Shown here: piece by piece, positions 52,328-62,526 of the stretch
Numbering within the stretch: the first letter of the stretch is position 1
Layout of the letters: each line of letters starts with the position of its first letter
Assembly: GCF_009846525.1 (NCBI RefSeq)
Contig: NZ_CP024621.1
Coordinates: forward strand, 1,612,001 to 1,676,000
Reading direction: 5' to 3'
Origin: Halomonas meridiana
Lineage (GTDB): Bacteria > Pseudomonadota > Gammaproteobacteria > Pseudomonadales > Halomonadaceae
Length of the DNA: 64,000 nucleotides
Notes under the pieces: generated by a model
What the model was told of the DNA's origin: nothing
Databases searched by the model: none
What the model saw: only the letters and a program-made list of their open reading frames with translations
Program-made: the position numbers and the translations under genes

Positions 52328-53812
52328 TCAGCGCTTATGAGGGGCTTCTTGAAACGAGAAGTAGACGAACAGTAACGCCATCGCCAAATAGCCCATGACG
52401 AACTCCGGCGCGGCGTTGAAGGCCAGTTTGGGGGCATGCATCAAACCGACGAACGAGAAGCCTGCGGCAATTACGGCGAAGGCCGCTGCTCGGCGAAATT
52501 GATGGTCGATCACCGAAACGGTCATGGCACCCAGGAAGATGGCCATGAACATGGCGCCTTGGCCCATTACGACGATGGCACTGGAAATGTCGCTCACCAC
52601 TTCGCCCGCTCCTCGGTTGAAACGGGTCATGACGTAGTTGGCGAAGTAGGGCAGCATGGCCAGCGCAATGGCTGGGTAGTAGCGTGTGTCGTTGGCTTGG
52701 AACGCCGTTGCAATCATCGACATGCCGACGAATACCAAAATCGGAGCGACGACGGAGACGGGGATGATGGCGGCCAGCGCAGCAATGAGCCCGAACATGG
52801 TCGCTAGTGCGTAAACCGCCCCGTTGAGCAGGCTGTAGCCGCGCCCTGCGCCCATCCATTTCGCGCCCACCGTGGCGATATATACCGTCGTCGGAAACAC
52901 GCCGCCAAACAACGCGCCGATCATGGTGCCTGCACCATCCACTGCCTGGCACTCGCGCACGTCGTACTTGTCGCCCGCGGCCTCCATGGCCTCGACGTTG
53001 TTCATCGTCTCGATGGCGTTATAGAGCGTGATGGGCAGTACCACGGTCAACACGGCCAGCATGCCGGTGAACAGCAGGCCTAGCCCTTCGAACCAAGCAA
53101 GGTTGGGGAGTAGCGGATAAAAGCCGAGATGCGTGAACGCATCGCTGAAGCGTTCACTGCCAGCGTCGCCGATCAGATAGGCCATGGCCGTTCCCACCAC
53201 GATGGCGAACAGTGATGTCGGTAGTTTGAAGGGCATGCTGACGCGGGCCACCAAGCCAACGATGATGATCCCTAGCACCAGCAGGCCAATGACCGGCATT
53301 TCCAACGTTTTGAACAGCATTTCACCGGCAATGAAGGTCAAGGCTACGCCTGCGACGGCGCCCAGCATGGCGGCACGGGGTAGGTGATACTGTACCCAGC
53401 GGCCGATGACGCTAATCACCGCTTCGATGGCGCCGCTGATGAAGCAGGCCGCTACGGCGACTTTCCATGCGAGTTCCGCATCGCCGGTGAGCTGTTTGGC
53501 AGGCAGGAGAACGCCAAACAGAAACACAAACATGACGGGGGTCGAAATGCCGTAGGAGAGGGCGGTGACGTCGCTACGGTTCTCTTTGCGTGCGAGCCTG
53601 GCGGCGCTCCAGGCGTAGTAGAAGTTACCGACCATGACCGCGACGGCGGCGCCGGGCAGCACCTGGCCATAGACGATCGACGTGGGAAAACCCATCCCTA
53701 ACATCGTAATCGCGATGATGACGAAGTTAGCGATATTGTTTTGAAAGAGCGCAAAGAATGCGTCGGTATCTTCCTTTTTGTACCACGGATAGTGAGTGCC
53801 GGCAGCCGCCAT
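52328..53812 (-). CDS. NCS2/AzgA-type permease
   Basis: A 494-residue protein with about 12-14 membrane helices. It has AKMLGMGFPTSIVYGQVLPG-like opening (TMLGMGFPTSIVYG), ALSYGISTPVMFVF, NNVEAMEAAGDKYDVRECQA and GALFGGVFPTTVYI. The last two resemble the substrate-site loops of nucleobase/ascorbate transporters. The likely cargo is a purine or related compound, but it cannot be fixed from sequence. It stands alone, with a 238-base gap upstream that has no gene. Confidence 0.8.
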   Translation of the reverse strand: MAAAGTHYPWYKKEDTDAFFALFQNNIANFVIIAITMLGMGFPTSIVYGQVLPGAAVAVMVGNFYYAWSAARLARKENRSDVTALSYGISTPVMFVFLFGVLLPAKQLTGDAELAWKVAVAACFISGAIEAVISVIGRWVQYHLPRAAMLGAVAGVALTFIAGEMLFKTLEMPVIGLLVLGIIIVGLVARVSMPFKLPTSLFAIVVGTAMAYLIGDAGSERFSDAFTHLGFYPLLPNLAWFEGLGLLFTGMLAVLTVVLPITLYNAIETMNNVEAMEAAGDKYDVRECQAVDGAGTMIGALFGGVFPTTVYIATVGAKWMGAGRGYSLLNGAVYALATMFGLIAALAAIIPVSVVAPILVFVGMSMIATAFQANDTRYYPAIALAMLPYFANYVMTRFNRGAGEVVSDISSAIVVMGQGAMFMAIFLGAMTVSVIDHQFRRAAAFAVIAAGFSFVGLMHAPKLAFNAAPEFVMGYLAMALLFVYFSFQEAPHKR

Positions 53813-54001
53813 GATATGCCTCTTGGTTATGGTGTGTTGTATACAAGGCTACGCTGAGTGTGCCGAAAGTTTGACTGATCGGTCAAGCGCTGCGTTGTAT
53901 CGGACGCCGCACGGGCGCCCCAGGCTCTGGCGGCGAAGGCGCAATTGTACACAACCTTGGCCAAAGGGTTGATAACCTTATGGCTTTTCTTGTGGGTGAC
54001 C

Positions 54002-54032
54002 AAAAAAACGCCCAGGCGATGGCCTGGGCGCT
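54002..54032 (-). terminator. Rho-independent terminator after the aminotransferase
   Basis: Read on the minus strand, GCGCCCAGGC/GCCTGGGCG forms a stem followed by T7. It ends the aminotransferase/phhB transcript. Confidence 0.9.
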
Positions 54033-54050
54033 GTGACGGCATGCGATGTA

Positions 54051-55241
54051 TTAGTCGTTAACTGCCGCAATTGCTTTGGCGAGGTAGGGAAGGTTCTCGT
54101 GGGAGAAGCCCGCCACGTTGGCACGACCAGAGCGAACCATGTAGATGCCGAACTCGTCACGCAGACGGTCGACCTGTTCCGGCGTCAAGCCGGTGTAGGA
54201 GAACATGCCGCGCTGTTCGGCCACGCAAGCGTACTTTTCATCCAAGCCGTAGGGCTTCAAGGCTTCGACGAAGTCGCGGCGCAGCGTGTTGATGCGGTCG
54301 CGCATTTCGGTCAGCTCTTCACGCCACAGGGCGGAAAGCTCGGCATCGTGCAGAATCTCGCTGACGATCGCACCGCCGTGAGCGGGCGGGTTGGAGTAGT
54401 TTTCACGCGCTACGATAGCCACCTGAGAGCGCACGTTCTCCATCTGCTCAGTGTTTTTGGCGACCAGGATCAAGCAGCCTGTGCGCTCGCAGTAAATACC
54501 GAAGTTTTTGGAGCAAGAACTGGTGATGATCACCTCATCCAGATTCTCGGCCAGTAGGCGAACGCCGTATGCGTCTTCGTCCAGACCTTCTCCGAAACCT
54601 TGGTAAGCAAAGTCGATCAACGGCAGCAGCTGACGCTCTTTCAGCACGGCCATGACCTCTTGCCACTGCGAATGAGAAAGATCGAAGCCGGTGGGGTTGT
54701 GGCAGCAGGCGTGCAGCACCACGACATCGCCTTCAGGGATCTTTTTCAGCGCGGCCAGCATGCCTTCGAAGTCCAGACGGTTGTCCGCATCGACGTAGGG
54801 ATACTTATGCAGCTCGATACCCGCTGACGTGAAAATGCCGTGGTGGTTCGGCCAAGTGGGGTCGCTCACCCAGATGCCTTTGCCCGGCAGCTGGCTGGCC
54901 ACGAAGTCGGCCGCCAGGCGCAGGGCGCCGGTGCCGCCCGGTGATTGAGTGGCGCTGGCTCGCTTGGCGTCGAGCACCGGAGAGTTTGCCCCCAGTAACA
55001 TGGGCAGCACGGCGTCGCCATAGGCGGGAGCGCCGTGGGAGCCGATGTAAGTCTTGGTGGTTTCATTCTTGAGCAGGCGAGCTTCTGCTTCCTTGACGGC
55101 ACGCATGACCGGCGTGTTGCCAGCAGCGTCTCGATAAACACCGACACCCAGGTCGACTTTCTGCGGGTTGGTATCTTTTTTGAAAGCTTCGATCAGCCCG
55201 AGAATGGCGTCTCCAGGGACTCGCTCAATTTGCTCAAACAT
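54051..55241 (-). CDS. phhC: Aromatic amino acid aminotransferase
   Basis: A 396-residue class I PLP aminotransferase related to AspC/TyrB. Key parts are LGVGVYRDAAGNTPV, the substrate loop HACCHNPTGFDLS, PLP Lys in SSCSKNFGIYCERTG and Arg in VRSGRANVAG. It directly follows phhB with no gap, the order of the Pseudomonas phhABC operon, where PhhC acts on tyrosine and phenylalanine. AspC/TyrB specificity cannot be told apart with certainty. phhA is not in the window. Confidence 0.85.
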   Translation of the reverse strand: MFEQIERVPGDAILGLIEAFKKDTNPQKVDLGVGVYRDAAGNTPVMRAVKEAEARLLKNETTKTYIGSHGAPAYGDAVLPMLLGANSPVLDAKRASATQSPGGTGALRLAADFVASQLPGKGIWVSDPTWPNHHGIFTSAGIELHKYPYVDADNRLDFEGMLAALKKIPEGDVVVLHACCHNPTGFDLSHSQWQEVMAVLKERQLLPLIDFAYQGFGEGLDEDAYGVRLLAENLDEVIITSSCSKNFGIYCERTGCLILVAKNTEQMENVRSQVAIVARENYSNPPAHGGAIVSEILHDAELSALWREELTEMRDRINTLRRDFVEALKPYGLDEKYACVAEQRGMFSYTGLTPEQVDRLRDEFGIYMVRSGRANVAGFSHENLPYLAKAIAAVND

Positions 55242-55580
55242 TTATTCGGCTACCTCGTCGGTTCTGGCGGCAAGAATGAAGTCGTTAAGATGCAGGCCGT
55301 TGATTTCATGGGACCACCAAGTGACGGTGGTTTTGCCCCATTCGGTGACCAATACAGGATGATGACCCGCCTGCTCTGCGACATCGCCCACCCGCTGGCT
55401 AAACGCTAGCGCGTCGGCAAAGTTACGAAACGTGAATTGTCTCGACAGCTTCATGATGCCATCGTGTTCGATAATCTGCCACTCTGGAAGTGCTTTGAGG
55501 TGCGCTTGGCATGCGTCATGAGTGAGCGGCATGGCGTTGCCGCTGCAAGGTTCGCACTGTGATTGCGCTAGCGATGTCAT
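55242..55580 (-). CDS. phhB: Pterin-4a-carbinolamine dehydratase
   Basis: A 112-residue enzyme recycling the pterin cofactor of aromatic hydroxylases. It has the family pattern [16 protein letters not shown] and [18 protein letters not shown], then [25 protein letters not shown]. Two Cys near the N-terminus (QSQCEPCSG) are an extra. The ATG at 55580 is taken because GGAGG lies upstream; the frame extends 15 codons further without family sequence. It abuts the aminotransferase gene. Confidence 0.93.
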   Translation of the reverse strand: MTSLAQSQCEPCSGNAMPLTHDACQAHLKALPEWQIIEHDGIMKLSRQFTFRNFADALAFSQRVGDVAEQAGHHPVLVTEWGKTTVTWWSHEINGLHLNDFILAARTDEVAE

Positions 55581-55609
55581 GGGAGTACCTCCGCGTTGAA
55601 GTCCTCTCT

Positions 55610-56521
55610 TCAGGGTAGAAGGCATACGCAGTCGCGACCAACCTCTTTGGCGCTGTAGAGCGCGCGATCGGCCCGCTCGATGAGACTCACCAGCGGTTCA
55701 CCCAAGCGGTACTCCGCCACGCCGATACTCAGCGTGACCCTGCCCTGGCCGATACCGAAATCGTGCTCGGCGATGGTCTGACGTAAGCGGTCGGCAAGCT
55801 TATGGCATTGCTGTAGCGAAGTGAGCGGCAGCACTACCATAAACTCTTCGCCTCCTAGCCGGGCAATCATGTCTTCGCAGCGCAGCAGCGACTGCGCCAG
55901 GGTGGCCAGCTGCTTGAGTACGCTATCCCCTTGTAAATGTCCCCAGCGGTCGTTGAGCTGTTTGAAATGGTCGATATCGATCATCATGATCGACAGCGGC
56001 GTGCCGTGGCGAGTGCTCATCGAACTCAGATGGTTGAGCTGACCCATCAGCTTGCGCCGGTTCGGCAGGTTGGTGAGCGGGTCGGTGTCGCACAGTTTGC
56101 GAAGCCGCTGCTCCTCGATGACCTGATCGGTAATGTCCATCATCAGCCCATTCCAACGTACCCCGGATTCGATGGGTTCCGGGTTGGCGCTCACCGCAAT
56201 CCAGTGTGGCTTCTCTTTAGGAAAGGGCAGCCGAAAGCGCGTGTTTAGCGGCAGCATCCAGCGCGCGGAGCGCTCGATGGCCGACATCACCTTAGGGTGG
56301 TCGTGACCGGTGAGTTGTTCCAGCAGTAGGCTGGCATCTTCGGCGAGCTGCTGCCTATCGACGTACGCTAACGCCATGCCGCCACCCTCAAGATAGGGAA
56401 AGTTCATATGGCCGCTATGGGAGCGGTAGAACTGAAAAATGACCCCAGGAATACGGGGTACGAGACTATCGGCACTGGCGGGTATGCCGATAGAAGGTGC
56501 GGGTAGGTCATTCACGGGCAT
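55610..56521 (-). CDS. PAS-like and GGDEF diguanylate cyclase
   Basis: A 303-residue cytoplasmic protein. Residues about 20-130 look like a PAS sensor ([20 protein letters not shown], then MALAYV and a [12 protein letters not shown] strand). A GGDEF domain starts at [14 protein letters not shown]. The active-site loop is GGEEF, a functional variant that should make c-di-GMP. An RxxD inhibitory site is not obvious before GGEEF. No membrane segment is visible. The gene is transcribed in the same direction as phhB and ends just inside the upstream region of that gene. Confidence 0.92.
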   Translation of the reverse strand: MPVNDLPAPSIGIPASADSLVPRIPGVIFQFYRSHSGHMNFPYLEGGGMALAYVDRQQLAEDASLLLEQLTGHDHPKVMSAIERSARWMLPLNTRFRLPFPKEKPHWIAVSANPEPIESGVRWNGLMMDITDQVIEEQRLRKLCDTDPLTNLPNRRKLMGQLNHLSSMSTRHGTPLSIMMIDIDHFKQLNDRWGHLQGDSVLKQLATLAQSLLRCEDMIARLGGEEFMVVLPLTSLQQCHKLADRLRQTIAEHDFGIGQGRVTLSIGVAEYRLGEPLVSLIERADRALYSAKEVGRDCVCLLP

Positions 56522-56754
56522 GCGTGAATCTCCGGTTTTTATGCCTGTTGTAAGTTAGCCGTGAAGATTAGCGGTAAAAGCGTAAACAATATGTAAGCTT
56601 TTGCTGACAATTTTGCGGTTTTTAATACTTTTTGGTCATTAAAAATCTGTTGTATATTCCATTTTCTCAGATGTACCGCGAAAATGGTCGATTGTGTAAA
56701 GAGTGGCCGTTTTCATTCTTTTCTGAACTATCATTAGACTTGAATTTCCCATGG

Positions 56755-57624
56755 GTGGTGGCTTTGGATACGCAACGATCACACACGGTTCATGCCGACT
56801 CGGGCGTGCCAGAGGAGCCTCAAGCGCCGCTTGGGCGTGTCAGCTTGATTGGCGCAGGCCCTGGCGACCCCGATCTGTTGACGCTGAAGGCCTACAAGCG
56901 ACTCATCAACGCCGAAGTGGTGCTGTACGACCGCCTGGTGAGCGATGAAATTTTGGCACTGTTACCGGCCAAGACTGAGCGCTATTACGTGGGCAAGGCA
57001 CGCTCTTCCCATAGCCTACCGCAGGAGGAGATCAACCAATCGCTGGTGACTTGGGCTCAGCAGGGCAAGCAGGTCATTCGCCTCAAAGGAGGTGACCCGT
57101 TCATCTTCGGACGTGGGGGGGAGGAGCTCGAAACACTGGTGGCGGCGGGTGTGCCTGTCGAAGTGATTCCCGGCATTACGGCGGCGTCTGGCTGTGCTGC
57201 TTATGCGGGCATTCCGCTGACCCACCGAGATCATGCGCAGTCGGTACGCTTCGTGACGGGGCATTTACAAGACGGGGAATTTTCGCTGGATTGGGCGACG
57301 CTGGCGCAGCCGGGGCAAACGTTGGTGTTTTACATGGGGTTGAGCAATTTGGCCTCCATTTGCGATGCTTTGATGGCCCATGGCATGACGCCCTCGACGC
57401 CGCTGGCGCTAATCGAGCAAGGCACGACACAGCAGCAACAAACCCACGTAGGAACCCTGCACTCACTGCCCGATAGCGCTCATCGCGGCGATATCAAGCC
57501 ACCTGCGCTGTTGATCATCGGTAGCGTGGTCTCTCTTCATCAGACGCTATCGTGGTTCGAGTGCGACCGTGGCACATCGGCAGGGTTCTCGCCGGGAAAA
57601 CATGCTTGGTTGACGCGGGACTAG
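56755..57624 (+). CDS. cobA: Uroporphyrinogen-III C-methyltransferase
   Basis: A SAM-dependent methyltransferase making precorrin-2 for sirohaem or cobalamin. Motifs are [47 protein letters not shown] and [21 protein letters not shown]. The 5' end is unclear: the frame stays open to 56632, but sequence before about 56755 is AT-rich and not family-like, so a GTG at 56755 (or 56758) is taken; no strong ribosome site is visible. The C-terminus is longer than usual. No nitrite- or sulfite-reduction gene is adjacent. Confidence 0.9.
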   Translation: MVALDTQRSHTVHADSGVPEEPQAPLGRVSLIGAGPGDPDLLTLKAYKRLINAEVVLYDRLVSDEILALLPAKTERYYVGKARSSHSLPQEEINQSLVTWAQQGKQVIRLKGGDPFIFGRGGEELETLVAAGVPVEVIPGITAASGCAAYAGIPLTHRDHAQSVRFVTGHLQDGEFSLDWATLAQPGQTLVFYMGLSNLASICDALMAHGMTPSTPLALIEQGTTQQQQTHVGTLHSLPDSAHRGDIKPPALLIIGSVVSLHQTLSWFECDRGTSAGFSPGKHAWLTRD

Positions 57625-57773
57625 GCGAGGGGAGCGCTTTGTCGGGTGGCGTTATGACCTGCGCTGTGTATGCTAGTAACGAACAGATTCATAAAGCGAC
57701 GACCTGATCACCATCGTGCTACTTGTCACTAACGCTGCTGATGTCAGCAGCCCAGCGAAAAGAGGGACGCAGC

Positions 57774-58907
57774 ATGTCAGAAGCTAACCACTCCGATTCG
57801 AACACGCCTGCCCACAAGCCGGACATGAAAACGCTCTTTCAGGATAACCGCGTGAAGGGTATCGCCGGGATCGCGGCGATTGCCGTGATATGGGCCATCA
57901 TGGCGCAATCCAACTCAGGCACGCATCAAGAACGCGTCGAGACCTTGGAAGGCCAGCTGGCCAGTGTCGAGCAAGAGAACGCTGAATTGAGCCAGCGGCT
58001 TTCGGAAGTTGAGCAGGCGGAAGCTGACTTGACGGCGATGCGCGATGAAATGGCCTCTTTAGAGCAGCAGCAAGCGGACGCCACGGCTAGCCTCGAGTCG
58101 GCGCAGGAAGATGTCAGCAGTGTCGAAGCGCAGCTGGAAGAGCTAACGAGCCAGCGTGACAGTTTGCAGCAAGACATCACGGCGCTAGAAGAGCAGCTGG
58201 CAAGCGCCGAGAGTGACCTGCAGACGCTACGCGAAGAGCGTGATCAGGTCGTCAGTGAGCGTGACGAGGCCCAAGCTTCTCTGCAGCAAGTAGAAGAAGC
58301 GCGTCAAAGCGCAGAAGAGGCACGCCAGCAGGCCGAGTCCGCGCGTCAGGAAGCAGAAGAGCAGCGCCAACAAGCCGTGGAAGCGCTAGGTACCGCAGAG
58401 ACCGAGCTCGGTGAGATCGAGCGCCAGGTCAGCGAGGCCAACGAGCGATTGGCCTCACTCGAGGAGGAGATCTCTGCTCAGGAGAGCGAGCTGCAATCCC
58501 TCCAGGAAGAGCGCGACAGCGTGATGAGCGAGCGTGATTCGCTGCAGTCCGAGGTGGATTCGCTGACGCAGCTACGTGAAGAGGAGCAGCAGAGCCTAGA
58601 GCAGGTGCGCACCGAAATGGACGACCTGATGGTGGCCCTGGACATTGGCCGCGATGAAGTGGCGAAAGTCGAAAACGACATCGAAGCACGGCAAGAGCAG
58701 CTCGCCCGGTTGGAAACGCAGCTAAGCGAGTGGCGCGACGAGCTGTCGACGCTCGATGAGCGCCTGCATGTCGAGAATCCTGCTTCGGGTGACGTGCCTG
58801 ACCTCACGGGGGAGCAGCAGAATCAGCAAGAAAATGCGGATACTGACAGTGGCGAAGAAGGTGAAGACGCCCAAGCGGACGAGACGAGCCAGCAGAGCAG
58901 CAACTAA
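57774..58907 (+). CDS. Membrane-anchored long coiled-coil protein, function unknown
   Basis: A 377-residue protein. After ~25 polar residues there is one membrane helix (VKGIAGIAAIAVIWAIMAQ, about residues 26-44), then a continuous heptad-rich coiled coil to about residue 340, rich in Glu and Gln (EEARQQAESARQEAEEQR). An acidic, Gln-rich tail ends the protein. It has no enzymatic domain. I do not recognise a named family; it could be a cell-envelope or scaffold protein. GAGGG precedes the ATG. A terminator follows, so it is likely monocistronic. Confidence 0.75.
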   Translation: MSEANHSDSNTPAHKPDMKTLFQDNRVKGIAGIAAIAVIWAIMAQSNSGTHQERVETLEGQLASVEQENAELSQRLSEVEQAEADLTAMRDEMASLEQQQADATASLESAQEDVSSVEAQLEELTSQRDSLQQDITALEEQLASAESDLQTLREERDQVVSERDEAQASLQQVEEARQSAEEARQQAESARQEAEEQRQQAVEALGTAETELGEIERQVSEANERLASLEEEISAQESELQSLQEERDSVMSERDSLQSEVDSLTQLREEEQQSLEQVRTEMDDLMVALDIGRDEVAKVENDIEARQEQLARLETQLSEWRDELSTLDERLHVENPASGDVPDLTGEQQNQQENADTDSGEEGEDAQADETSQQSSN

Positions 58908-58940
58908 TCGGAGACCAGCCGCCTTTGCGTGCTGAGCTCG

Positions 58941-58971
58941 AGCGGATGTGGTGTTCCCACATCCGCTTTTT
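58941..58971 (+). terminator. Rho-independent terminator after the coiled-coil gene
   Basis: AGCGGATGTGG pairs with CCCACATCCGCT around a short loop and a T-rich tail follows. Confidence 0.9.
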
Positions 58972-59051
58972 CTTTGCTGGTTTAGAAATAGGGCGCTGAG
59001 GAGTATCATTCACGCCATGTTCACAATCGATAACCCACGGGAGTGCCATTG

Positions 59052-59852
59052 ATGGATGGTGTAAAGCATATTGTGGCAGTGGCATCCGGCAAGGGTGGCG
59101 TTGGTAAATCCACCGTAACCGTTAATTTGGCGCTGGCGCTGTCTTCACAGGGCTATCGTGTAGGCGTGTTGGATGCCGATATTTATGGCCCGAGCCAGGC
59201 ACAAATGCTGGGTGTGGAAGAAGGCGTCCGTCCTCAGGCGGCGGCAGACAATAAGTTTCTACCGCTGGAGGCCCACGGCATTCAAGCCATGTCGATGGCG
59301 TTCATGGTCAACACCCGCGACGCGATGGTGTGGCGTGGACCGATGGTGGTGGGAGCGTTCCAGCAGATGCTGACTCAAACCCAGTGGGATGACCTGGACT
59401 TTCTGCTGATCGATATGCCGCCGGGCACGGGGGACATCCAGCTGACGTTGGCTCAGAAGGTGCCGGTATCCGGTGCGGTGATCGTCACGACGCCGCAGGA
59501 CATCGCGCTACTGGATGCCCGCAAAGGTATCGAGATGTTCCGCAAAGTCAACGTGCCGGTGCTGGGCGTGGTAGAGAACATGAGCCTTTACCACTGTGAG
59601 AAGTGCGGCCATGAAGCCGCGATTTTCGGGACGGGCGGCGGTGATCGTATTGCACAAGAGTATGACACCCAGGTGCTGGGCCGTCTGCCGCTGACGCTGT
59701 CGATTCGCGAGCTGGCCGATTCTGGACGCCCCAGTGTCGTGTCCGAGCCAGAGAGTGCGGTCAGCCGCACCTTCGCCGAGATTGCCAGCCAGGTCGCGCA
59801 GTCCGTCAGCGCTAGCCACGGTGGCGGCCCTACGATTTCTTTTAGCGAGTGA
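59052..59852 (+). CDS. mrp: Iron-sulfur cluster carrier protein Mrp/ApbC
   Basis: A 266-residue P-loop ATPase carrying Fe-S clusters to target proteins. It has the deviant Walker A ASGKGGVGKSTVTVNLA near the N-terminus, LDADIYGPSQAQML, IDMPPGTGDIQL and the cluster-binding CEKCGH motif in NMSLYHCEKCGHE. The ATG at 59052 has GGGAG 8 bases upstream; a GTG at 59043 would overlap that ribosome site. The N-terminal DUF59 domain of some Mrp proteins is absent. It is next to dcd, 11 bases apart. Confidence 0.95.
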   Translation: MDGVKHIVAVASGKGGVGKSTVTVNLALALSSQGYRVGVLDADIYGPSQAQMLGVEEGVRPQAAADNKFLPLEAHGIQAMSMAFMVNTRDAMVWRGPMVVGAFQQMLTQTQWDDLDFLLIDMPPGTGDIQLTLAQKVPVSGAVIVTTPQDIALLDARKGIEMFRKVNVPVLGVVENMSLYHCEKCGHEAAIFGTGGGDRIAQEYDTQVLGRLPLTLSIRELADSGRPSVVSEPESAVSRTFAEIASQVAQSVSASHGGGPTISFSE

Positions 59853-59863
59853 TGAAGTAACCG

Positions 59864-60430
59864 ATGAGCATTAAATCAGACAAATGGATTCGCCGGATGG
59901 CGCAGAGCGATGCCATGATCGAGCCTTTCGAGGCAGAACAGGTGCGCTATGTGAACGATCAACGGGTCATCTCCTACGGCACGTCCAGCTACGGCTACGA
60001 CGTGCGCTGTGCCGACGAGTTCAAGGTATTTACCAATATCCACTCGGCCATCGTGGACCCTAAAGCGTTCGACGATAAAAGTTTCGTGGATGTGAAAGGC
60101 GATGTTTGTATCATCCCGCCGAACTCGTTTGCGCTGGCGCGGACGGTGGAGTATTTCCGCATCCCGCGTAACGTACTGACCATTTGTCTGGGTAAATCCA
60201 CCTACGCACGCTGCGGTATCATCGTCAACGTGACGCCGTTGGAGCCTGAGTGGGAAGGGCACGTGACGCTGGAGTTCTCCAACACCACCAACTTGCCTGC
60301 GAAAATCTATGCCCATGAAGGCGTCGCTCAGATGCTTTTCCTGGAATCCGACGAGGTGTGCGAGATCTCCTATAAAGATCGTGGGGGCAAGTACATGGGG
60401 CAACGTGGCGTAACGCTGCCGCGCACCTGA
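59864..60430 (+). CDS. dcd: dCTP deaminase
   Basis: Dcd converts dCTP to dUTP to supply dTMP synthesis. The protein is 188 residues, opening [16 protein letters not shown], with [17 protein letters not shown] and the nucleotide-binding [10 protein letters not shown] followed by [18 protein letters not shown]. It is downstream of mrp, as in Pseudomonas, and convergent with purN through a terminator. Confidence 0.97.
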   Translation: MSIKSDKWIRRMAQSDAMIEPFEAEQVRYVNDQRVISYGTSSYGYDVRCADEFKVFTNIHSAIVDPKAFDDKSFVDVKGDVCIIPPNSFALARTVEYFRIPRNVLTICLGKSTYARCGIIVNVTPLEPEWEGHVTLEFSNTTNLPAKIYAHEGVAQMLFLESDEVCEISYKDRGGKYMGQRGVTLPRT

Positions 60431-60452
60431 GACGTTGCTTCGCTCGTGCTAC

Positions 60453-60490
60453 AAAAAAGCCTTGCCGCATCACTGCGGCAAGGCTTTTTA
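60453..60490. terminator. Bidirectional terminator between dcd and purN
   Basis: AAAAAGCCTTGCCGCA pairs with TGCGGCAAGGCTTTTT around TCAC; A and T runs flank both sides, serving the convergent genes. Confidence 0.93.
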
Positions 60491-60507
60491 ACGCCGGTAT
60501 TGGCAAG

Positions 60508-61251
60508 TTAGGCGTCGTCGATCTCTTCATCCAGCTCTTCGGCGGCATCCGCGTGAGAAAGGCGCATGCCGTATGGTGGAAGCGGGTGGCCGTCCATCGT
60601 GGCGCCCTCGGCCGCGTACTGCAGGCGTCCTTCTAGAAACCACTGTACTGCAATCGGGAAGATCAGATGCTCACGGGCGTGAACCTTCTCTTTTAGTGTC
60701 TCCACCGTGTCATCTGCACTCACCTGAAGCTCCGCTTGCAGCACCACGGGGCCACCATCCAGCTCTTCGGTGACGAAGTGCACGCTGCAGCCGTGATGCG
60801 AAGCACCGTCGGCAAGCGCACGGGCATGAGTGTTCAAGCCTTGGTAGGCGGGCAGTAGCGAAGGGTGGATGTTGAGCATCCGCCCCAGGAAGCGCTGCAC
60901 GAAGCGCGGGGTGAGAATTCGCATGAAGCCTGCGAGTACGATCACATCCGGCTCGTGTCGCTCGATGACTTTGATCAGCGCGCCGTCGTAGGCGTCGCGG
61001 CTATCGTACTCGCGGTGAGGGAGAACCACCGCTTCGATGCCGGCTTCATGAGCCCGCTTCAAACCATAGGCGTCGGGCTCGTTGGAGATGACCGCGACAA
61101 TCTCGCCGCCCAGACGGTCATGCTGCTGGGCGTCGATGAGCGCTTGGAGGTTGCTGCCACTGCCCGAGATCAGTACCACCACGCGGCGGGCGCCCATGGG
61201 TTCAGGCGTCATGCCGTTGAGGGTATCGCTGCTGTATTCGGTATTGCTCAT
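60508..61251 (-). CDS. purN: Phosphoribosylglycinamide formyltransferase
   Basis: PurN formylates GAR with 10-formyl-THF in purine synthesis. The protein is 247 residues, about 30 longer than E. coli PurN, with extra residues at both ends. Core motifs are [26 protein letters not shown] and [20 protein letters not shown]. Its start overlaps the purM stop by 4 bases, so the two genes are probably translationally coupled. The C-terminus is acidic ([10 protein letters not shown]). Confidence 0.96.
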   Translation of the reverse strand: MSNTEYSSDTLNGMTPEPMGARRVVVLISGSGSNLQALIDAQQHDRLGGEIVAVISNEPDAYGLKRAHEAGIEAVVLPHREYDSRDAYDGALIKVIERHEPDVIVLAGFMRILTPRFVQRFLGRMLNIHPSLLPAYQGLNTHARALADGASHHGCSVHFVTEELDGGPVVLQAELQVSADDTVETLKEKVHAREHLIFPIAVQWFLEGRLQYAAEGATMDGHPLPPYGMRLSHADAAEELDEEIDDA

Positions 61252-62327
61252 GCTTGTGAGCTCGCTTCGCCGTGGTCGAGGACGACGGCCTCTTCCTGGC
61301 GTTGAACGATCTGGCCGATCTGGTAAACGGTCTCGCCTTGGGCTTCTAGATGTGCTTTGGCGTTCGCGGCCTGAGTGGCGGGCACGACCACGACCATACC
61401 AATGCCGCAGTTCAGCACGCGATGCATCTCGGTCTCGTTGACGTTACCTTTCGCCTGCAGCCAGTTGAACACTTCCGGGCGCTGCCAACTGGTCAAGTCG
61501 ATACGGGCTGCCAGCGTGTCTGGCAGTACGCGGGGAATGTTTTCCAGCAAGCCGCCGCCAGTAATGTGGGAAAGCGCATGAACCGGGATATCGGTGCCGC
61601 GCATCATCGATAGCAGTGACTTCACGTAAATACGCGTGGGAGCCATCAGTGCGTCACCCAACGGCTGGCCATCGACGCTCTCCTCCAAGGACGCATTGCT
61701 GACTTCCAGAATTTTGCGGATCAGTGAATAGCCGTTGGAGTGCGGACCAGAAGACGCCAGGCCTAACAGCACGTCGCCTTCGGCGACCTTGCTGCCGTCG
61801 AGAATCTCGGACTTCTCCACAACGCCCACGCAGAAGCCAGCCAAATCATAGTCGCTGCCTTCGTACATGCCGGGCATTTCAGCGGTTTCGCCACCGACCA
61901 GCGCACAGCCCGCCAGCTCGCAGCCTGCGCCGATACCGGTCACGACGTCGGCGGCAATGTCGACATCCAGCTTGCCCGTGGCGTAGTAATCGAGAAAGAG
62001 CAGCGGCTCGGCACCGGCCACGATCAGGTCATTCACGCACATGGCTACCAGGTCGATGCCGATAGTGTCATGCTTGCCAAGGTCCATGGCCAGACGCAGC
62101 TTGGTGCCGACACCGTCGGTACCTGAGACGAGAACCGGCTGTTTGTAGCCTGCGGGCAGCTCGCACAGCGCGCCGAAACCGCCAAGGCCACCCATCACTT
62201 CAGGGCGTGACGTGCGCTTGGCAACGTGCTTGATACGATCGACAAGAGCGTTGCCGGCATCGATATCGACACCTGCGTCTTTATAGCTGAGAGAGGGCGT
62301 AGCCTGGGAGGGAGAAGTCTCGGTCAT
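61248..62327 (-). CDS. purM: Phosphoribosylformylglycinamidine cyclo-ligase
   Basis: PurM closes the imidazole ring to make AIR. The protein is 359 residues from the ATG at 62327 ([11 protein letters not shown]), with [24 protein letters not shown] and [15 protein letters not shown]. An AGGA lies upstream of this ATG; the frame extends further to 62396 but without family sequence. It shares its upstream region with the divergent permease gene, a place where PurR-type control is common, but I see no clear operator. Confidence 0.97.
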   Translation of the reverse strand: MTETSPSQATPSLSYKDAGVDIDAGNALVDRIKHVAKRTSRPEVMGGLGGFGALCELPAGYKQPVLVSGTDGVGTKLRLAMDLGKHDTIGIDLVAMCVNDLIVAGAEPLLFLDYYATGKLDVDIAADVVTGIGAGCELAGCALVGGETAEMPGMYEGSDYDLAGFCVGVVEKSEILDGSKVAEGDVLLGLASSGPHSNGYSLIRKILEVSNASLEESVDGQPLGDALMAPTRIYVKSLLSMMRGTDIPVHALSHITGGGLLENIPRVLPDTLAARIDLTSWQRPEVFNWLQAKGNVNETEMHRVLNCGIGMVVVVPATQAANAKAHLEAQGETVYQIGQIVQRQEEAVVLDHGEASSQA

Positions 62328-62526
62328 GACAGGTCCTGTGAAGCCTATGCAATGCTGCAATGCGATTGTGCTGGCAAGTAGCCAGTGCCGGAGCAATAAC
62401 GGGGTGCGATTGTATCACCCAGCGACGTAAGTCGCATCGATGTGACGCGTTATCAGGTGCGTGGCGGCCAACTTTTGTTACTATTCAAGCACTACCGCTG
62501 ACCGTATATCCAGGAAGGAGCAGGGA

